From Nageia nagi (taxonomy: Eukaryota > Pinophyta), in assembly GCA_050084985.1 (NCBI GenBank), contig JBITNC010000001.1:129704001-129768000 (forward strand): a stretch of DNA of 64,000 nucleotides, written 5' to 3'. A model generated the notes under the pieces. The model did not search any database, had not been told where the DNA came from, and saw only the letters and a program-made list of their open reading frames with translations. The position numbers were made by a program, and so were the translations under genes. Below, one piece after another: positions 34,363 to 44,900 of the stretch (the stretch's first letter is position 1; each line of letters begins with the position of its first letter).

Positions 34363-36242
34363 TGTTGATCAATATAGTGTAACCTCAAGGGTTTGGTTTG
34401 GTCATGTTCTGGACTTCCCACAATAGTAGGTTCCTTAAAAGAGTAGAAGGTGGTGGGAATGCATTCATGTAAATCTTTTGCTCAATATTCGAGTTATAGG
34501 CCAAATCCTATCTATGTTTGAGGTCAAAAGTAACAGGAAAGAGATAAAAAGGTAAAGAGTAATAGGAAAGAGATAAATAAACAAACTAAACTACCTCACA
34601 CTTGGGGTCTCACAATAACAATACATAGCCATAGTTTGAAGAAAACATTTCATACATAACATTCATAAAAGCAATAACAGCCATTTTGTTGCAAGAGGGT
34701 AAAGCATTGTATGTTTATATTATCATATATGAATTGTTCTTATAGATTAAAGAAAAATTTTTAGAATGTCCAACCATTCTAATTTCTAAAACTAGTTATT
34801 TATACAACTTCCTCCCTTTTTGGGTGGTTAGATCTCATTAATATATATTATTACTAGTATTGAATAAAATAACTATAATAGTGTTATTTATTAAATGTTA
34901 CAACTATGTTAAACTATAAAATATACAAGTTCAAATCAATATTAACTATCCAAATTTTTTAGATCTTCTAAGGATTTATAACTTCTAATCAAACATGTTT
35001 GTAGAGTCATAATCTTTCTGACATGTCATTGACTACTCCTTTTAGAACCCTATAGCTAACTAGATTTAACATTATTGCTAATTGAAAGTGGTACTATAGT
35101 AGATTGAGTAGTTTGATTGCACATTGATTGATACAATTTGATTGTTTGCTTTATCAACATCCATCTACTCTTCTACAATCTTCATAATGTATACTATGGA
35201 TATCAATAATTAGAGTAATGATGGTTGGTAGATATTATGTTTGTTAAGATCAAGAAAAATTGCCACTATTATTTGGAAATGAGTTGATGTCAACACATTA
35301 ACAAGGCCTCGGAGGTCAAACACTTAATATGAAGTGGACCTAGGTATTCTTTCTCATACATTACTCTTCTATTCACTTAACAAACTCTATGTTCTTCTTT
35401 CAAGCTTTGTTGATTATCTAGTTTTCTCTGGGACCCATTGATTTTCATAAAAAATTGTGACATCATGCTTTGAAATCCTTGGGTACTATTTGCATATTGA
35501 TTTCATAAAGAATTGCTTATTTTTTATTTAAAATTATGATGTCATCCTTTAAAATCCCTAGGCTCTACTAATGATTAGATTTTCTCTAGGACCTACTAAT
35601 TTTTACAAAAAAATGAGACATCATCTCTTGAAATTATTGAGCTCTATCAATGATCTTCAAGAATCTGTGGTGCTTACTACCTATTCTGGGACCCACTATT
35701 TTTGATTGAAAATTGTGATGTCATGCTTTGAAATCCTCAAGTACTATTTATATTTTTTCAAAGTTGAACTCTGCATATATATACAAGTCTTGCACTTTCA
35801 TGTCAATGATTCCTAAAGACTTTAAGGTGATAAATATGATTTTGGGCAATTTTGATACATGACTTCTTGAGTGTACTTGGAGAAGATGATATGATTTTTG
35901 GGTACTTTGTACTTTTGGTTATTAAAGAGTAAAAAAATATACATTTAACACAAGTATTTTTGAAAGAATCTCTAGGTGACCTTATTTACATATTTCCTAG
36001 GTATTGAAGAGAGACAAAACTCCTAGATGACTTTATTTACAAAATGACTCCCGACACTCTAGGGAATAGTAATGTGAAAAGGGGAAAAGGTTTAAAAAAT
36101 ACAAGACATGAAGACTCTAAATGAATGGTGATTTCCTAGGTACTCTTATATACATAGCTTCTGGGTATTAAGGCAAATGAAATAATAAAGAATAACAAGA
36201 TTACCCAGATTTTGAGTATTATTTTGGAGGAATATAATAACA
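34363..36242 (-). repeat. Reversed LTR related to element B, probably solo
   Basis: The reverse complement aligns to the element B LTR. It ends GATCAACA (plus-strand TGTTGATC at 34363), carries the tract with GAGACCCCAAGTGTGAGGTAG (about 34590-34610 on the complement) and the block around AGTGTTTGACC and GAGGCCTTGTTAATGTG (about 35280-35340). A plausible start TGTTATTATATTCC lies at the complement of 36242. No primer-binding site follows on its internal side and no polypurine tract or coding sequence lies on the other, so a solo LTR left by recombination is likely. Flanking 5-mers ATAAA and TCGAA do not match, so the outer boundary near 36242 is provisional. Confidence 0.75.
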
Positions 36243-37889
36243 TCGAAACCCAAGGATTTATTTTATACTTATAAATGAATAATTGAATATAATTTGGTAT
36301 AATATAGTTAAAAGTATAATTATTAGGGTAATAAGATATAGCCTAACTCAATTAGGTGAGTGTACACTTTAACCATAAGTTGAAATAATAGAAAGGGATA
36401 AAGGAGATTAGTTTGAAGTTACTTATCATGATCAATCTATATAGATTTCTATTAAACAAATTCTTTGTATATGAGGTAAGAATTTAGTACTTTCATACTT
36501 GGTTATATAAACCCTAACAAGATAACCCTAATGTCCTTAGGACACACAAACATAGTTCTCATTAAGGAAGAAAAGGTAATTGAATCTTAGAGATTCTCAA
36601 ATCTCAATAGGGATTGAGATGGAGTCAAATATAGGATTAGTTTTAGCAATTTAATTGATATTTCTTAATAAAATATGACCTTACATTAGCAATGGTGATA
36701 TTTCCTAAGGATCATTGATCAACTCTAGAGATATATAGACTCACAAATACTTAATCGATCTTAAAGTATAAAAGTGAAAGCTAAAGTTAACAATAACCTA
36801 GATAAAAGAGTCACCCTAAAGAAATTGATTCAACTAAAAAGGAGATTTTTATATATATCTAGTAATGAAGGAAAATGGGATAGAATATTCATTAGATAAA
36901 CCTCCCTCATTAAATAACATTATAAAATAATATTCCTTAAGTATAGACCACTACGTGTCAAACTTCCTTTATAGCAATACCTAACTTTAGTGTCATATCA
37001 AGGCACATTAATAAACATTAGTATGAGAATTTTTATAAAGTGGTATTAATTATGCAATACCATGCATATGGGATATTTTTAGAACTACAAATATCTTGTG
37101 ACTTCCTAAACAAGTTGTATGAGTCTTCTTGCATATGATATGGTATTGTTAGGTTATGGTGGTTTTTATTTTATAACTTTGTTTAAAATTAATTAGACTA
37201 TACAAACCACTCTAGGGTATTATTTCAATACCATGGCTCCCTAATATATGGATATGGAGATGTTAGATTCCATGGTGAGCTTAGCCAATAGATATGGGCA
37301 ACATAGTATCTCATATCCTTGATAGGGTGTTAGATGAGGATAACAGTTGATAAAAATATGATTACTAGGTGAAGGTAATTTACTAGTCATACTACTTACA
37401 GTTAAGCACATAGGAGTATGAAAACTATTCCATAGGCAATGAAGTTTTTTTCTCATAAGGAATTTTTCCTAAGATAAACTATCTACTCCTATGATTCAAA
37501 GTGTTAACATTGGGTGAGGATGTGTAACCTAGTGGATGTATGTTCTCTCAAGTGATATGGTCCCCAAGTAGGAAACCACTACACCATGTCCAAAATATCT
37601 ACTACATAGTTTGTGAAGTGTAAATGGTGGGGTCACATTTAAGGCATATCCTTAATAGGATGAGTATTTTGAACACTAGAATAGATTTAATCAAGGTTGG
37701 ATAATCTAAACTTTTTCTAATCTTGCCATATGGGTACTGACTAGCTAGCAGCATTGACAAGCTCATGTGGAATTCTTTAATCCATTCCTAGATCTTTCAA
37801 CTATTTAAACTAAATTTAAAAAAAAAATTGAAAGTTCAGAATAGGAGGATGCATTACATTCGATGTTTAGAATAAGAGGATGTGTTACA
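36243..37889. other. Anonymous sequence; may contain the decayed 5' LTR of element C at its right end
   Basis: No coding sequence. The right end (GTTACAT just before the primer-binding site at 37891) has the expected LTR-end CA, but by eye this stretch does not align to the 3' LTR of element C. The two half-repeats with GAGGATG and TTACAT (about 37845-37890) are a small local duplication. Confidence 0.4.
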
Positions 37890-37890
37890 T

Positions 37891-37915
37891 TGGTAATAAA
37901 GCATCAAGTTCAAAC
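37891..37915 (+). other. Primer-binding site of element C (initiator tRNA-Met type)
   Basis: TGGTAATAAAGC followed by CAAGTTCAAAC closely follows the known plant TGGTATCAGAGC signature that pairs with the 3' end of initiator tRNA-Met, one base after a terminal CA at 37888-37889. Confidence 0.7.
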
Positions 37916-38384
37916 TCTTAGGTCTATGGTCCATGATTCTTTTGCTATAAGAGTTTAATAAGTCAATATTAGTATGGTTGAGCCTAATAATAATATCATT
38001 TGGTGGAATCAAATTATGGCAATTCCAAGACATGTAACAAGAGCTTTAATCAACTAGCAATAAGGTGTCAAAAATGGCCTTCCCATAAATTTTAATGCCA
38101 AGGCAAACCAAACAAATGTTAGGGGTCAAAATGCAAATGGTAAAGGCTAAAATGCTATAAATATAATAACCAAAAATAAAATAATAAGGAATTCCAACAA
38201 AAGGGTTCCCAGTAATGAGAATAAAAGTTCTTCAAGTTGTTCTATCTAGAGCATTGAAGGAGAAGAAGCCATCATGAGATTATAAGTGCAAGTGGTTGAG
38301 TAGTAAGAAATAATAAATAATATTTTAAATCCAAGGGCTAACCCTCCAAGAGAAGAACCTATTCCAAAATAAGCAAGACCTGAA

Positions 38385-39400
38385 GGGATGGATGCTTAGA
38401 TCCAAACAAGAATTGAATAAGAACTTGCAATGGCTATGAAGAAAGCTCATATTCCAAAATTTAATGGTAACCAATAAGATGAATAAGTAGAAGTATGGTT
38501 AGAAGAAGTAGAAACCTACTTCTCAAATAAAAACTTGTCACTAAAGACCAAAATAGTATGCACTACCTACAATTTTTAGGATAGTGCTCTAAAATGGTGG
38601 AAAGCATACAAGATTGAGCATGGTATACAATAACTAAAGTAGCCAAAATTTATTGCAGCTTTCCATAAAAGATTCATTCCTTAGGTGTAATATGATAGAA
38701 AGTATGAAAAATACTATACTTTTTAGCAAGGATCCATGAGTGTTCAAAGTTATCATAAGAGATTTGTCAAACTTCTTAAGTACATCCCAGAAAATCAAAA
38801 TCATATGAAGGTGCATAGATTCCTTATGGGGTTAGATCCCAAGATCAAAACTATGGTAAATTTCTTGAATCCCAAAATGCTCAAAGAGGTGTATGACCTT
38901 GTAAAAAGGGAAGAAAGAAACTTGGGAATCAAGAAGAAATTTATGAACCACAACCTTCTAGATTGAAAAGGCAAGGAAATCCATTAGAAGAATCATAGTA
39001 CATAGCATCAAGCCCAACAAATAAGCAATAAGAAATATAATCATGGTTACAAACATGGTAATCACTTTGGATTTGAAAAAAAATCATTCAAGAACAAAGG
39101 TTTTAAGAAGAATAATTTCTAGAGGAAGAATCAATAGTTTCATAAGCAACATCAAAATCTTAGAAACAAAAACCAAGGTTTCATAAGCCATGGTTAAGGG
39201 TTTCCATATCAAAGAGGCAATTAGATTACATCAAGAGATAAATTTACTGAATAAAAGAAAGCTCCTTGAGATGGATGTTGTAATTGTGGTGGAACTCATT
39301 ATGCCAATCAATGTCTCCTAATGATAGATCCACCCAAAGAGCATAGAATATTTATTACTACCAAATCTAGAAAAATAGAGGACAAGCCACACCTCTCCAA
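38385..39400 (+). pseudogene. Element C gag remnant with zinc knuckle
   Basis: The capsid part shows VWLEEVETYFSNKNLS (about 38491-38540), ALKWWKAYK (about 38590-38615), SVQSYHKRFVKLLKYIP (about 38739-38790) and FLMGLDPKIK (about 38820-38850), the usual gag order of plant chromoviruses. A basic, Asn/Lys/Gln-rich segment follows. A zinc knuckle lies at 39276-39314 with C-x2-C-x3-H-x4-C (CCNCGGTHYANQC), the spacing often seen in these elements. TAG stops and frameshifts break it. By family it binds RNA and forms the particle. Confidence 0.8.
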
Positions 39401-39730
39401 ATCCTTGGTAAAATTATAATAAATCTTTTAATATTTTGATAGATTGTGATCCTATAGATAGTTTTATTTCAAATTCCTTAGTTAAGTACATGTTAAAGGC
39501 ACCATACTTTTTGACAAATGGGTGGCAAGTGGAGTTTGGATCAAATCAAAAATACCTTGTTAGATAATGCCTTAGAGATATTGAACTAGAATTACCCAAA
39601 AGGTCTATTACATGGGATTTGTATGTGGTTCCTTTAGCCTCTTATGATATCATCTTAGGCATGGATTGGTTGATGTACCACAAAGCTTTGATTGAATTTT
39701 AGGAAATATGGGTAGATATCTCAAAATTGA
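39400..39730 (+). pseudogene. Element C aspartic protease remnant
   Basis: LIDCDPIDSFISNSLVKYM (about 39437-39495) corresponds to the LIDSGASHNFIS protease start: the first Asp is kept, while the Gly of the D-S-G triad is lost. The distinctive second block YDIILGMDWLMYHKALIEF (39643-39702) is well preserved. A TAG follows it. Such proteases cut Gag-Pol. Confidence 0.8.
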
Positions 39731-39929
39731 TACTGAGTGTACACTAATCAAGGATCTTTTGAACCCTATTTGATCACAACCATGCAAGTTAAAATAAGTA
39801 TTAGAAAACATGATATGATTTATGAAATCAAGGTTAAGGAAGTGAAACAAGAGGATAAAGAGGTAGATTTGTTAAATAAGTACCTTATGATAAGAGAATA
39901 CAAATATGTATTCCCTAAGGATCTACTCA

Positions 39930-40450
39930 AATTAACCCCAAAATAAGAATTTGACTTCTTGATAGATTTAGTACCATGAGCTAAACCTATTTCTAGAACC
40001 CCATATAGAATGAACACAATTGAGATGTAGGAGTTGAAGGTACAATTGCAAGATTTGTTAGAAAAAGGGTTGATAAAACTCAAGATCATTTCTAAGTGCA
40101 TGGACTACTGCTTCCAACTCTATATCATAAGTTTCATAGTTCAAATCATGTGTTTCAATTTTCTAGATTCATATTCTAACAAATCTAAATGCTTGATCCA
40201 TTTTAGTTCAATCAATAGTCCATGCACTTAGAAATAGATCACCAAAGTTTGAAGTACTTTTTTACTTAGCTAGATCTAAATGCTAGGCAAAGATGATGGA
40301 TGGAATTCCTAGTTGAATATGATTTTGGAATTGAATACGTAAAAGGAAAGGAAAACAAAGTAGAATATGCTATAAGTCATAGACAACATGTAAATGCCAT
40401 GATAAGAAGTCAATTTAACTTGCTTGATCAAGTGAAATTTTTGTAGCAAG
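39930..40450 (+). pseudogene. Element C RT-RNase H, core deleted, containing an inverted segment
   Basis: The RT opening is clear (FLIDLVP, stop, AKPISRTPYRMN, then ELKVQLQDLLEKGLIK, about 39953-40080). Instead of the polymerase palm with its catalytic box, the sequence then enters a segment that makes sense only on the other strand: the reverse complement of about 40088-40200 encodes SRKLK and, after a frameshift, ETYDIELEAVVHALRN, the start of RNase H. At 40216 the + strand resumes with the same HALR bases and runs on as DHQSLKYFF-like sequence and EYDFGIEYVKGKEN (about 40317-40360). About 1 kb of RT is missing, so the element cannot make its own polymerase. Confidence 0.8.
40088..40235. 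repeat. 20-bp perfect inverted repeat flanking an inverted internal segment
   Basis: 40088-40107 (ATTTCTAAGTGCATGGACTA) is the exact reverse complement of 40216-40235. The 108 bases between are the inverted RNase H segment. The arms mark the ends of the rearrangement that removed the RT core. Confidence 0.95.
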
Positions 40451-40454
40451 AAGA

Positions 40455-41345
40455 CCAGTATTGCAGATCCATCTAGGAATTGATTAGAAAAGGTACCCCA
40501 TCATCTCAATATTTCACTAAAAAAGATGGAATTTTGTATTTTAAGGATAGATTAGTCATCCCAAAGAAGGGAAATCTAAGAAATTTAATTATACAAGAAT
40601 CTCATCATCCCCTATATGTAGCACATCCAAGAGGTATGAATATGAGAGAAGACTTGAAAAGAGATTTTATTAGGATGGAATGAAAAAGGATATAGTAGAA
40701 TTCATGGCAAGATTCCTTGAATGTCATAAGGTTAAGGTAAACATAAACATATAGGTGGATATCCACATGATGTTATTACATAGAAATGGAAAGTGATTTC
40801 AATGGATTTTATTATTAGATTGCCAAAAATCAAATTTTATCATGACTCAATTCTAGTGGTGGTTGATAGATTAACCAAGGTAGCACATTTTATATTTGGT
40901 AACACCAATTATTATTCCCCCATAGTAACAAATAATTTTTACCATGAAATCTTCAAATTGCATGGATTTCCTAAGGTGATCATCTCAGATAGATATTCCA
41001 AGTTCACTTTTATGTTTTGGAAATCATTGCATAAGGCATTGGGAACAAAATTGAATATGAGTTTATAATATCATCCTAAGATAGATGGATATATTTAATG
41101 AGTGAATAGATTCCTTGAGGATAGTCTTAGAATGTATTGCATGGAGAAAATGACTAAATGGGAGGATTACCTCTACTTAGTCAAATTTGCCTATAATAAT
41201 GGTTATCATTCATCTTTAGGAATGGTTCTTTTTGAGTCTCTCTATAGAAGGAGATGTAAGAATCCTTTATCTTTGAATAATCAAGAGGATCAAGTGATGA
41301 TCCAACCTAATATGTTAAAGCAAATGGAGGAATAGTTGAATTCTA
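40455..41345 (+). pseudogene. Element C integrase remnant
   Basis: The zinc-binding region has ESHHPLYVAHPRGMNMREDL (about 40597-40656) and FLECHKVKV (about 40712-40738, second Cys lost). The catalytic core has ISMDFIIRLP (about 40796-40825), VVVDRLTKVAHFI (about 40856-40895), FPKVIISDRYSKF (about 40968-41005) and HPKIDGYI followed by two stops where the catalytic Glu and its neighbour should be (about 41090-41100), then VNRFLEDSLRMY. KWEDYLYLVKFAYNNGYHSS (about 41158-41216) closes the core. All landmarks are typical of plant chromovirus integrase. Confidence 0.88.
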
Positions 41346-41419
41346 TTTGGTAAAAATTGATAAAAGCTTTTGATCGATAAAAGAGTTATGCTAATCTCAA
41401 AAGAACTACTTGAGAATTT

Positions 41420-41835
41420 GTTATGGGTGAAAAAGTAATATTATGATTCAAACCATGAAAAGTGCCATAAAGTCAACTAAATTAGATCCCTAGTTTATTA
41501 TTCCTTTTGAAATTATCAAAAAGAAGATTCTAGTTGCCTATAAACTTGCTTTGCCACCAAGTTTATCAAAAATGCATGATGTCTTTCATGTCTCTCTATT
41601 GAGAAAGTGTGATGTTGATCCCTCTCATGTGTTGGATTTTTCTTATTTACAGATGTTAGACCCTCAAGCTATTGAAGTTATCCCTATTAGAATTCTATCT
41701 TTTAGAACTAATAAATTGAGATATTAATGAGTGTCTAGTATAATGGGATAAGTATTTTGAATCATCTTCCACTTGGGAAACTAAATCCACCTTGAGAAGA
41801 TAATTTTCCTATTTATTTGCTTGATTATATGAAAC
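41420..41835 (+). pseudogene. Element C integrase tail with chromodomain-like end
   Basis: Following the core, the tail contains KMHDVFHVSLL (about 41571-41603), then near 41735-41800 WDKYFESSSTWETKSTLR, which resembles the VQW......ATWE.E..L pattern of the chromodomain at the C-terminus of chromovirus integrases. In living relatives this part guides insertion into certain chromatin. Frameshifts and stops break it. Confidence 0.65.
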
Positions 41836-41901
41836 ATTTTTAAAACTTTGTGATTTTATTTAATAACATAAGGGACTATATTCCTTTTAAGAGGGGTAAT
41901 A

Positions 41902-43187
41902 TGTAATGACCCACCTAATTACACTATTCAAACTTGAGTATTACAAGGATTTGAATGAGATTGTGTTTATTTTATGATATATAATGATAAGTTTTGAATA
42001 GATATATTCCTTATTTGTGTCAATTTGATGATATATTAGAGAAGTGTTGACATAGGTCATAGGTTAAATCAATATGGAAAGTGTGGAAAAGAACCAAGGA
42101 TGAATTGGTAATAGGAATGGAAGGGTAAGAGTGAGGAAATGATTTTCATTAGTTCACTGATAAACCCTAATGACCATCATAGATCATGTAGTTGCATGGT
42201 ATAATAATTAGTCATGAATGTCAATTTTTATGATGAATGTGTGTTTTATGAATGTGTGTGGATTAACAATTTATCCTGCAGAATGAGATGACCATTGTAG
42301 GTAAAGATATGTGAATGATTTCCTATTGTGAATTTTCTCAATTTAAATTCAAATAAGGAAGGCAAGGAATGTCACCTTATTTTGAATTTGAATTTTTAGT
42401 TATAGTTGTTAGTAAGTGAAAATTAAAATAATAATAGTTAGAAAGGACTAAGGTCACCTTGTGATGTTACAAAATATTTAATGGTTTATGAAAATAATTG
42501 AGTAATGACCCTACTTATTTTGTTTCCTTGTGTTAGGTATGGAAAATAGTTGGCACTAATTTATCAGTTAATAAAAAAATTTCCAAGGTATTTAATACCA
42601 TTATAATCATCAACAACTTTAATAAAACCCACCCACCACAAAAATTATTAAAGGGATGAGTAGATGTTCAGTTGGACATACTTAAACCTCCTTAACTATA
42701 AATAAGAGGGTGGAATATTAGGAAAAATACCTATCTACTATCTCATTATTGTTATTCTCAAATCTTGGGTGTAGAGTTATGTGAAGAAGAGAAGTCTCTC
42801 TCTCTCTAAGTTTAGGTGCACTATTTTGCATTTTAGACAATAAAACTAAAATGCCTGGTTAAAGTAGTCTTGCTTGATGTTAATTAATAAGTTGTGTAGA
42901 AGGGTTATTTGATAAAGGTTCATAGAATTAATTATTAATAAGAGGACTTGTTCCATCTGAAAGGGACATAATAATTGCTTTAGTTAAGATACTACACATG
43001 GTAGTGAGCACTTTTTATCTTAGAAGGAAGAAGAAATTAATAATTTTATTTCAAGCTTGTTGGATTTGAGTACAATGTCTATATTACATTATTATCTAAC
43101 TAGAATACTCCTTGTGCACCCCCTTTCCATATATGCTCTCTACTCTAACAAAATGATTTGAGATTTTTGTTACTCTCTTAGATTTCT
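41902..43187 (+). repeat. 3' LTR of element C (end uncertain)
   Basis: TGTAATGACCC follows a polypurine tract (AAGAGGGG) and is a usual chromovirus LTR start. A TATA box lies at 42697-42704, a short CT repeat at about 42797-42810 and A-rich putative polyadenylation signals (AATAAA near 42839). The end is not fixed: CA dinucleotides occur at several places between 43080 and 43160, and a primer-binding-site-like motif stands at 43191, which may mark the border. Confidence 0.6.
42697..42704 (+). promoter_or_regulatory. TATA box in element C 3' LTR
   Basis: TATAAATA followed by AGAGGGTGG, in the middle of the LTR, as expected for the LTR promoter. Downstream, AATAAA near 42839 could be the polyadenylation signal. 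Confidence 0.55.
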
Positions 43188-43189
43188 AT

Positions 43190-44900
43190 ATGGTTTCAAA
43201 GCTCATTTTGGAGGCCATGGGATGCATGGTAGACGAGTGTGGAGTAGATGTTTATTTCCTTCCCTATGATGCACTTATACTATGTGTAATGTTCTCTTAT
43301 TTCCATCCAGAAAGGGAAGACACTCAAAAAAATTTTCTACATTCACCAATACTTGAATGCTTGGCATATGATTCCTCAAAGGATAGCTCTCTATCTCTTC
43401 ATGCTCACATTATCCCTTTAATGTGAAATCAATAAGAGCTAGTCATCTCTAGACTTAAACTAGGACCTCTCTCTCATGTATCATAAGTGCTCCCTATGAA
43501 CATCTACTGGAGATTCAACCCTCTAGGATTTTATTTACCATACTCCAACTATTCTCCCCTTCATACACAAAATGTTTCATCCATGTCTAAAGTTATTATA
43601 GGTCCTAGATAAACTTGGAGATGTAGAGGCTCATGTTGTGAAGAACTCTAAAAAGGTTTTGTTAGATATGCACAAATATTTATTAATTTCTTCCTTCAGA
43701 CCTCATGCTATTTTAGAACCTTTGTTCATGGTTATAGTTAAAGATAATGACATGGAGAAATATTCTTTGTAATGGTTAAATGCATACTCAATTGCTCTAT
43801 TAAATAATAGGTTGAATCAATATGGTATTTCCACTTCAAGCCATACATATGCAAGTTGCTCATTGTGATTGCCATTTTGTATGGATAAAAGGATATCATT
43901 GTATTTTAGGTGAAGCATATAGTGATTACCCATTAAAATGTTCATAACTTTCAAGGCTATAACTTTGATTAGTTTGGTTTCATTGAGAAAAATTTTTCTT
44001 AGATATTAGTGAATAAAATAAGGTTGTATGCTTTTCATTACTCATCTTACATCTACTGGTTGCTGGTGTATAAACATCCAAAGTTATTCCAAGATTTGAA
44101 ATTGGTTTAGACTAAAAGAAGCAAGAATATACTATTGGTTGATGAATGGAATAAAGTATTATACATTGAAAACTCCTATTATGAATTTCTTAGATTCTTC
44201 TTGGGTAATCTTATTGCATTCATCAAAGAGGAACATTTACCTCATCTTTCAAACAAGGCTTGATACAATTTGAATTCTTCCTCTTTTCATATGGGGTATT
44301 ATTATTTCACAAATAATTACACCATCATCCAATTATTTAGCTTATATGAGAAAGCTATGAGGCTTCCCTCTTATGCTAATGATTGGACTTTTAGGATGTA
44401 AGTTGTCTATCATATGGACTATGTGGATATGGAACAAGGATCTAGAGAAAAGAAAAAATATTTATATCCACCACCTTTACACTATGATATAATAAGCATA
44501 AGGATGAGAAATTGTTGGAGAGATATTACAATGAATGTACAAAGCATGAAGATGTGGAAAATTATAGTAGAATGATTGTACGAACTGGAAGACAAGTTCC
44601 TAAATTTTCTTCATAGGGGTAAGTGCAATAATTGAGTCCTACTTTGGAGAAAGTCATGGGATTTTCTTTTTAGTGTAGGTCTAGGAACTCGACCCCAAGA
44701 TCTCTATGCTCAAGATCCCAATCCCTAGGATGTCAAGCCCTAACTATAAGCTCATAAAGATTCACTTCCAAGCCATAAATAGTTAGACTTAATCAATGAG
44801 GGCTATGAGCAATAGTATAAGAACTCATGATCCTAGCCTTGATAGTTAGCAATCAACCTCCAGCTCTCTTTTGTAGCCATCACCATCATTCCCCTTTGAG
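43190..44900 (+). pseudogene. Unidentified long decayed coding tract
   Basis: Starts with an open frame of 78 codons at 43190 (MVSKLILEAMGCMVDECGVD, then PILECLAYDSSKDSS). Protein-like sequence then continues, with stops mostly TAG, through QGYNFD (about 43953), FIEKNFS, YAFHYSSYIYWLLVYKHPKL (about 44026-44085), LLVDEWNKVLYIENSYYEFL (about 44130-44190), FTNNYTIIQLFSLYEKAMRL (about 44305-44365) and MDYVDMEQGSREKKKYLYPP (about 44415-44475). It looks like a protein of more than 500 residues, rich in Tyr, Phe and Leu. I do not recognise the family. A primer-binding-site-like TGGTTTCAAAGC at 43191 overlaps the first codons, so it may belong to another retroelement. No function is claimed. Confidence 0.5.

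Larger units (their letters stand above)
37890..43187 (+). mobile_element. Element C: chromovirus-like Ty3/gypsy retrotransposon, dead
   Basis: In order: a primer-binding site (37891), gag with a zinc knuckle, protease, a truncated RT, RNase H end, integrase, a chromodomain-like tail, a polypurine tract (AAGAGGGG, 41889-41896) and a 3' LTR beginning TGTAATGACCC at 41902. The primer-binding site for initiator tRNA-Met and the C-terminal chromodomain-like segment place it with plant chromoviruses. The RT core is missing and replaced by an inverted fragment. The 3' LTR end is not fixed and the 5' LTR was not matched. Confidence 0.8.

Noticed and set aside
39650-40101. - strand open frames of 66 and 93 codons
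   Set aside because: Antisense to the protease and RT start of element C; only the part inside the inverted segment (about 40088-40215) has meaning on the - strand, and it is described there.
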